A stretch of 8,325 nucleotides of DNA from Ruminococcaceae bacterium UBA1244. GTDB taxonomy: Bacteria > Bacillota > Clostridia > Oscillospirales > Acutalibacteraceae. The notes under the pieces are model-generated. The model was given only the letters and a program-made list of their open reading frames with translations. It did not search any database and had not been told where the DNA came from. The stretch's first letter is position 1. The number at the start of each line of letters is the position of its first letter. Of this stretch, positions 5,802 through 8,325 are shown in pieces. The stretch lies in the NCBI GenBank assembly GCA_002308635.1, contig DBWG01000087.1, positions 2,045-10,369 of the forward strand, written 5' to 3'. Both the position numbers and the translations under genes were made by a program.

Positions 5802-5828
5802 ACAGCAGACCTCACCTTCCCGGTATTC

Positions 5829-5849
5829 TGTAAAGCCGTTTGCTTTACA
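5829..5849 (-). promoter_or_regulatory. Hairpin at the predicted 5' end of the ylxM-ffh transcript
   Basis: A perfect 8-bp stem, TGTAAAGC/GCTTTACA (5829-5836/5842-5849), with a 5-nt loop starts within a few bases of the predicted transcription start. A stem at the extreme 5' end commonly protects mRNA from 5'-end-dependent decay; that role is inferred here. Confidence 0.5.
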
Positions 5850-5856
5850 CTTTGAT

Positions 5857-5885
5857 ATTATACAATACTCCCCCTGTTTTGTCAA
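5857..5885 (-). promoter_or_regulatory. Consensus promoter of ylxM-ffh
   Basis: On the - strand perfect TTGACA (5880-5885) and TATAAT (5857-5862) hexamers are separated by 17 nt. The predicted start is about 5850, giving a leader of about 50 nt before ylxM. Confidence 0.9.
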
Positions 5886-5993
5886 GAGCAAATTCAGATT
5901 TTTTCCGCCGATACGACACTTTCAAAAACAGCATTTTAGACAAATTTCTTTGTTTTTCCGCAAATTCTTCTTCATACAAAAATGCCCTGCTTA

Positions 5994-6022
5994 TTGACAA
6001 CGGCAAAGACCGGTGCTATAAT
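5994..6022 (+). promoter_or_regulatory. Consensus promoter of the metK riboswitch transcript
   Basis: Perfect TTGACA (5994-5999) and TATAAT (6017-6022) with a 17-nt spacer and a TGC extended -10. It is divergent from the ylxM promoter; the two -35 elements are about 108 nt apart. The start is expected near 6029, so the transcript begins some 15 nt before the riboswitch. Confidence 0.92.
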
Positions 6023-6043
6023 ATAGCCGACAGAAAAATAAAA

Positions 6044-6140
6044 GCTTATCCGGAGTGACTGAGGGAACAGGCCCTGTGAAGTCCGACAACCTGCTCAACG
6101 AGTAAGGTGCCAAATCCTGCGGTATGACCGAAAGATGAGT
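6044..6140 (+). ncRNA. SAM-I (S-box) riboswitch aptamer
   Basis: The aptamer has the conserved S-box core in order: GAGGGAACAGGCCCTGTGAAG (6061-6081), CGACAACC (6084-6091) and AAGGTGCCAAATCC (6104-6117). P1 closes GCTTATC (6044-6050) with GATGAGT (6134-6140), including G-U pairs. P4 is very short, CGGT-ATG-ACCG (6120-6130). It binds S-adenosylmethionine in the nascent RNA. Placed directly before metK, it gives feedback control: high SAM stabilises P1 and lets the downstream terminator form. Confidence 0.96.
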
Positions 6141-6149
6141 TGTTGCTTT

Positions 6150-6178
6150 GCCGCTCGGTCTTTTCGGGCGGCTTTTTT
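6150..6178 (+). terminator. Riboswitch-controlled terminator (expression platform) of metK
   Basis: The stem GCCGCTCG/CGGGCGGC (6150-6157/6165-6172, one U-G pair) with loop GTCTTTT is followed by six T (6173-6178). The 3' side of aptamer P4, GACCGA (6126-6131), is perfectly complementary to TCGGTC (6155-6160). CCGAAAGA (6128-6135) can also pair with TCTTTTCGG (6159-6167) with one bulge. Either pairing would be an antiterminator that breaks the terminator stem when SAM is low. Confidence 0.92.
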
Positions 6179-6213
6179 ATGCTCCGGAAATGTCAAAAGA
6201 AAGGAATAGCAAA

Positions 6214-7407
6214 ATGGCAAATTATCTTTTTACATCCGAATCAGTAACCGAAGGACATCCCGACAAAATGTGCGACAGAATCTCTGACGCTGTTCTTGAT
6301 GAGATAATCAAGCTTGACCCGAAAGCTCACGTTGCCTGTGAAGTTACTGCCGCTACAGGTCTGGTACTCATCATGGGCGAGATATCCTCAACCGCTACCG
6401 TCAATGTTGACAAGATTGCAAGAGAGGTCATCACTTCTATCGGTTACGACAATCCGGAATGCTGCTTTGACGGCAATTCATGCGCTATCATCACCTCGAT
6501 ACACAAGCAGTCTCCTGATATTTCCATGGGCGTAAATTCATCCTTTGAGTCCCGTGACGGAAAGAGCGACAACCTCGATCAGATCGGTGCCGGCGATCAG
6601 GGCATAATGTTCGGCTTTGCCTGCGACGAAACTCCGGAGCTTATGCCTCTCCCCATCTCCCTCGCTCACAAGCTTGCAAAACAGCTCGCAAAGGTCAGAA
6701 AGGACAAGACCATCGGCTATCTCCGTCCTGACGGCAAAACTCAGGTCACCGTTGAATACGATGAAAACAACCGTCCTGTAAGGCTCGACACCATCCTTAT
6801 CTCAACACAGCATAACGATGATGTTGATATCGAAACTATCAGAAAAGACCTTATCAGCCATGTTATCACACCTGTTATCCCTGAAGGACTGATGGATGAC
6901 AACACAAGAATACTCGTCAATCCCACCGGAAGATTCGTTATCGGCGGCCCCGCAGGCGACAGCGGACTTACCGGAAGAAAGATCATCGTTGATACATACG
7001 GCGGATATTCACGTCACGGCGGCGGCGCATTCTCCGGAAAAGACCCGACAAAGGTAGACAGAAGCGCAGCCTATGCCGCAAGATATGTTGCAAAGAATAT
7101 CGTTGCCGCAAAGCTTGCATCAAAGTGTGAGATACAGCTCTCTTATGCTATCGGCGTTGCAAGACCTGTTTCCGTAATGGTAGAGACCTTCGGCACAGGA
7201 ACTGTTTCCCGTGAGGTAATAGAAAAGGCTGTCAGAAAAGTATTTGACCTGCGTCCGGCAGCTATAATCAAGGAGCTTGAGCTTGACAGACCTATCTACC
7301 GTGAGCTTTCCGCATACGGCCACATGGGACGTGAGGATCTCGGCGTTGCATGGGAAAAGACAGACAAGGCAGACGCACTTCTTGAAGCAGTAAAAGAATA
7401 TCAGTAA
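6214..7407 (+). CDS. metK: S-adenosylmethionine synthetase (methionine adenosyltransferase)
   Basis: A 397-residue protein, full length for MetK. It makes SAM from methionine and ATP and releases phosphate and pyrophosphate. It starts MANYLFTSESVTEGHPDKMCDRISD, with ATP/metal residues His-15 and Asp-17, and Glu-56 in MGEISST. Both family signatures are present: GAGDQGIMFGFA (125-136) and GGGAFSGKDP (269-278), the latter preceded by DSGLTGRKIIVDTYGG (249-264). The ATG at 6214 has AAGGA about 8 nt upstream. An in-frame ATG at 6190 and a more distant TTG at 6148 are rejected because they lack an RBS, and the latter lies inside the riboswitch terminator. Expression is governed by the SAM-I riboswitch just upstream. 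SAM is the methyl donor for TrmD, encoded in the same window. It converges on rpoC. Confidence 0.98.
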   Translation: MANYLFTSESVTEGHPDKMCDRISDAVLDEIIKLDPKAHVACEVTAATGLVLIMGEISSTATVNVDKIAREVITSIGYDNPECCFDGNSCAIITSIHKQSPDISMGVNSSFESRDGKSDNLDQIGAGDQGIMFGFACDETPELMPLPISLAHKLAKQLAKVRKDKTIGYLRPDGKTQVTVEYDENNRPVRLDTILISTQHNDDVDIETIRKDLISHVITPVIPEGLMDDNTRILVNPTGRFVIGGPAGDSGLTGRKIIVDTYGGYSRHGGGAFSGKDPTKVDRSAAYAARYVAKNIVAAKLASKCEIQLSYAIGVARPVSVMVETFGTGTVSREVIEKAVRKVFDLRPAAIIKELELDRPIYRELSAYGHMGREDLGVAWEKTDKADALLEAVKEYQ

Positions 7408-7429
7408 GCACAAAACAGCCTTTTTTTGG

Positions 7430-7441
7430 GAGTGTGGAGTT
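7430..7441 (+). repeat. 12-nt segment matching the khpA-rimM gap in inverted orientation
   Basis: GAGTGTGGAGTT is the exact reverse complement of 3309-3320. It lies 8 nt before repeat copy 2, which makes chance similarity less likely. It may be an end of the same element family. Confidence 0.45.
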
Positions 7442-7449
7442 ATCCGCCG

Positions 7450-7493
7450 CTATAGCTATCCGACTTGATAAGTGCATTAAATGTTTGGATGCT
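7450..7493 (+). repeat. Dispersed 44-nt repeat, copy 2
   Basis: It matches 3217-3260 at 34 of 44 ungapped positions and sits in the metK-rpoC gap, 43 nt after metK and before the terminator. The long inverted-repeat partner seen at copy 1 is not present here, so this looks like a partial copy. Confidence 0.6.
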
Positions 7494-7509
7494 TACATTG
7501 TCATTTTTA

Positions 7510-7553
7510 AAAAGCCCCGCATGGTATTCATAGAAATGCCATGCGGGGCTTTT
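7510..7553. terminator. Strong bidirectional terminator between metK and rpoC
   Basis: A 19-bp stem (7510-7528 with 7535-7553, one G-T pair) has core AAAAGCCCCGCATGG/CCATGCGGGGCTTTT and a 6-nt loop. It carries T-rich sequence on the outgoing side for both strands. It lies 16 nt after the rpoC stop and about 100 nt after metK, so it should end both convergent transcripts. Confidence 0.9.
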
Positions 7554-7569
7554 GCTTTAATATTTATTT

Positions 7570-8325
7570 TCAGGTTTCAGCGGTTTCAGCGGAAAGGTTC
7601 GTCTCCTCGATCTCAACATCGCTGTAGCGGTGCATACCTGTTCCGGCAGGAACAAGCTTGCCGATGATGACGTTTTCTTTCAGACCCATGAGCGGATCGG
7701 ACTTGCCCTTTATTGCGGCATCCGTAAGAACACGGGTTGTTTCCTGGAATGATGCGGCTGAAAGGAATGAGTCGGTTGCAAGAGAAGCCTTTGTGATACC
7801 AAGGAGAAGCTGGGTGTATGTTGCGGTGGAAAGACCTTCCTCACCTTCTGCAATGCGCTTTTCAACAGCGGCATTCTCTGCATAGAACTCGCCCTTGTCA
7901 ACGAGTGAGCCGGGAAGAAGATTTGTGCTTCCGGAATCTTCAATACGGATCTTTCTCATCATCTGACGAACGATAACCTCGATATGCTTATCGTTGATAT
8001 CAACGCCCTGCATACGGTATGCGCTCTGAACTTCCTTGATGAGGTAATCCTGTACGGCAAATGTTCCCTTGATAGCAAGAACATCATGCGGGTTTACAGA
8101 ACCCTCGGTGATGAGGTCGCCGGCTTCTATGACCTGACCCTCTTCCACCTTTGCTCTTGAACCAAACGGGATAAGATACTCACGTTTTTCACCCGTTTCG
8201 GGGTCGGTAACAACGGCATGGCGGTTCTTCTTGATCTCCTCGAAGGTGACCTTACCGCCGATCTCACTGATGATAGCGAGGTGTTTCGGCTTTCTTGCTT
8301 CAAAGAGTTCTTCAACTCTCGGAAG
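7570..8325 (-). CDS. rpoC: DNA-directed RNA polymerase subunit beta', C-terminal part (5'-truncated by window edge)
   Basis: The frame is open to the window edge and encodes the last 251 residues of a protein that is normally about 1,200 residues. It begins LPRVEELFEARKPKHLAIISEIGG, a strongly conserved beta' segment. GSVNPHDVLAIKGTFAVQDYLIKEVQSAYRMQGVDINDKHIEVIVRQM follows, then the near-C-terminal block GITKASLATDSFLSAASFQETTRVLTDAAIKGKSDPLMGLKENVIIGKLVPAGTGM. These segments follow the trigger loop and help form the clamp and switch region of the transcribing enzyme. The short tail (SDVEIEETNLSAETAET) is acidic and poorly conserved. The internal ATG at 8148 is not a start. The gene ends at TGA 7570-7572, just before the strong terminator. 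Confidence 0.98.
   Translation of the reverse strand, partial: LPRVEELFEARKPKHLAIISEIGGKVTFEEIKKNRHAVVTDPETGEKREYLIPFGSRAKVEEGQVIEAGDLITEGSVNPHDVLAIKGTFAVQDYLIKEVQSAYRMQGVDINDKHIEVIVRQMMRKIRIEDSGSTNLLPGSLVDKGEFYAENAAVEKRIAEGEEGLSTATYTQLLLGITKASLATDSFLSAASFQETTRVLTDAAIKGKSDPLMGLKENVIIGKLVPAGTGMHRYSDVEIEETNLSAETAET

Noticed and set aside
6148..6213. N-terminal extension of metK upstream of ATG 6214
   Set aside because: It lies within the riboswitch terminator and has no RBS. MetK homologues begin at the MANYLFTSESVTEGHP segment.
1..8325. Search for CRISPR arrays, IS elements, tRNA/rRNA genes, toxin-antitoxin pairs or defence genes
   Set aside because: I saw no regularly spaced direct repeats, transposase motifs, tRNA-like cloverleaf or rRNA signature in the sequence by eye.

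Overview
This window looks like chromosomal housekeeping sequence from a low- to mid-GC Firmicute of class Clostridia, most likely an Oscillospiraceae/Ruminococcus-type gut bacterium. The support is the ylxM-ffh-rpsP-khpA-rimM-trmD order, a SAM-I (S-box) riboswitch in front of metK, an HPr with both the His-15 and Ser-46 phosphorylation sites, strong AGGAGG ribosome binding sites and consensus TTGACA-17-TATAAT promoters. The genus is an inference; nothing in the window fixes it.

Layout, left to right. (1) Positions 1-855, + strand: the C-terminal 284 residues of an NADPH-dependent glutamate synthase small-subunit-type flavoprotein (gltA/NfnB family), followed by two hairpins. (2) 972-1235, - strand: a solitary HPr gene with its own extended -10 promoter. 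(3) About 1353-1848: a conspicuously AT-rich stretch with no convincing gene. (4) 1849-5801, - strand: ylxM -> ffh -> rpsP -> khpA, then an intrinsic terminator and a structured intergenic block of about 300 nt, then rimM -> trmD with overlapping ends. This block couples co-translational membrane targeting (SRP), small-subunit assembly (S16, RimM), RNA binding (KhpA) and tRNA m1G37 methylation (TrmD). (5) 5802-6213: a divergent control region. A consensus promoter fires left into ylxM, with an 8-bp hairpin at the predicted transcript 5' end. Another fires right into a complete SAM-I riboswitch and terminator that control metK. (6) 6214-7407, + strand: metK, S-adenosylmethionine synthetase. (7) 7408-7569: the convergent metK/rpoC gap, holding a short dispersed repeat and a very strong bidirectional terminator. 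(8) 7570-8325, - strand: the C-terminal 251 residues of RNA polymerase beta' (rpoC).

The proteins are all ordinary and well known, and I found no undescribed protein system. The least explained DNA is intergenic. The khpA-rimM gap carries several interleaved inverted repeats and a 44-nt segment that is 34/44 identical to a segment beside the metK/rpoC terminator. A 12-nt exact match in inverted orientation accompanies both copies. This suggests a dispersed intergenic element or structured-RNA family. The AT-rich stretch after trmD, and the absence of rplS from its usual place there, are secondary points of interest.
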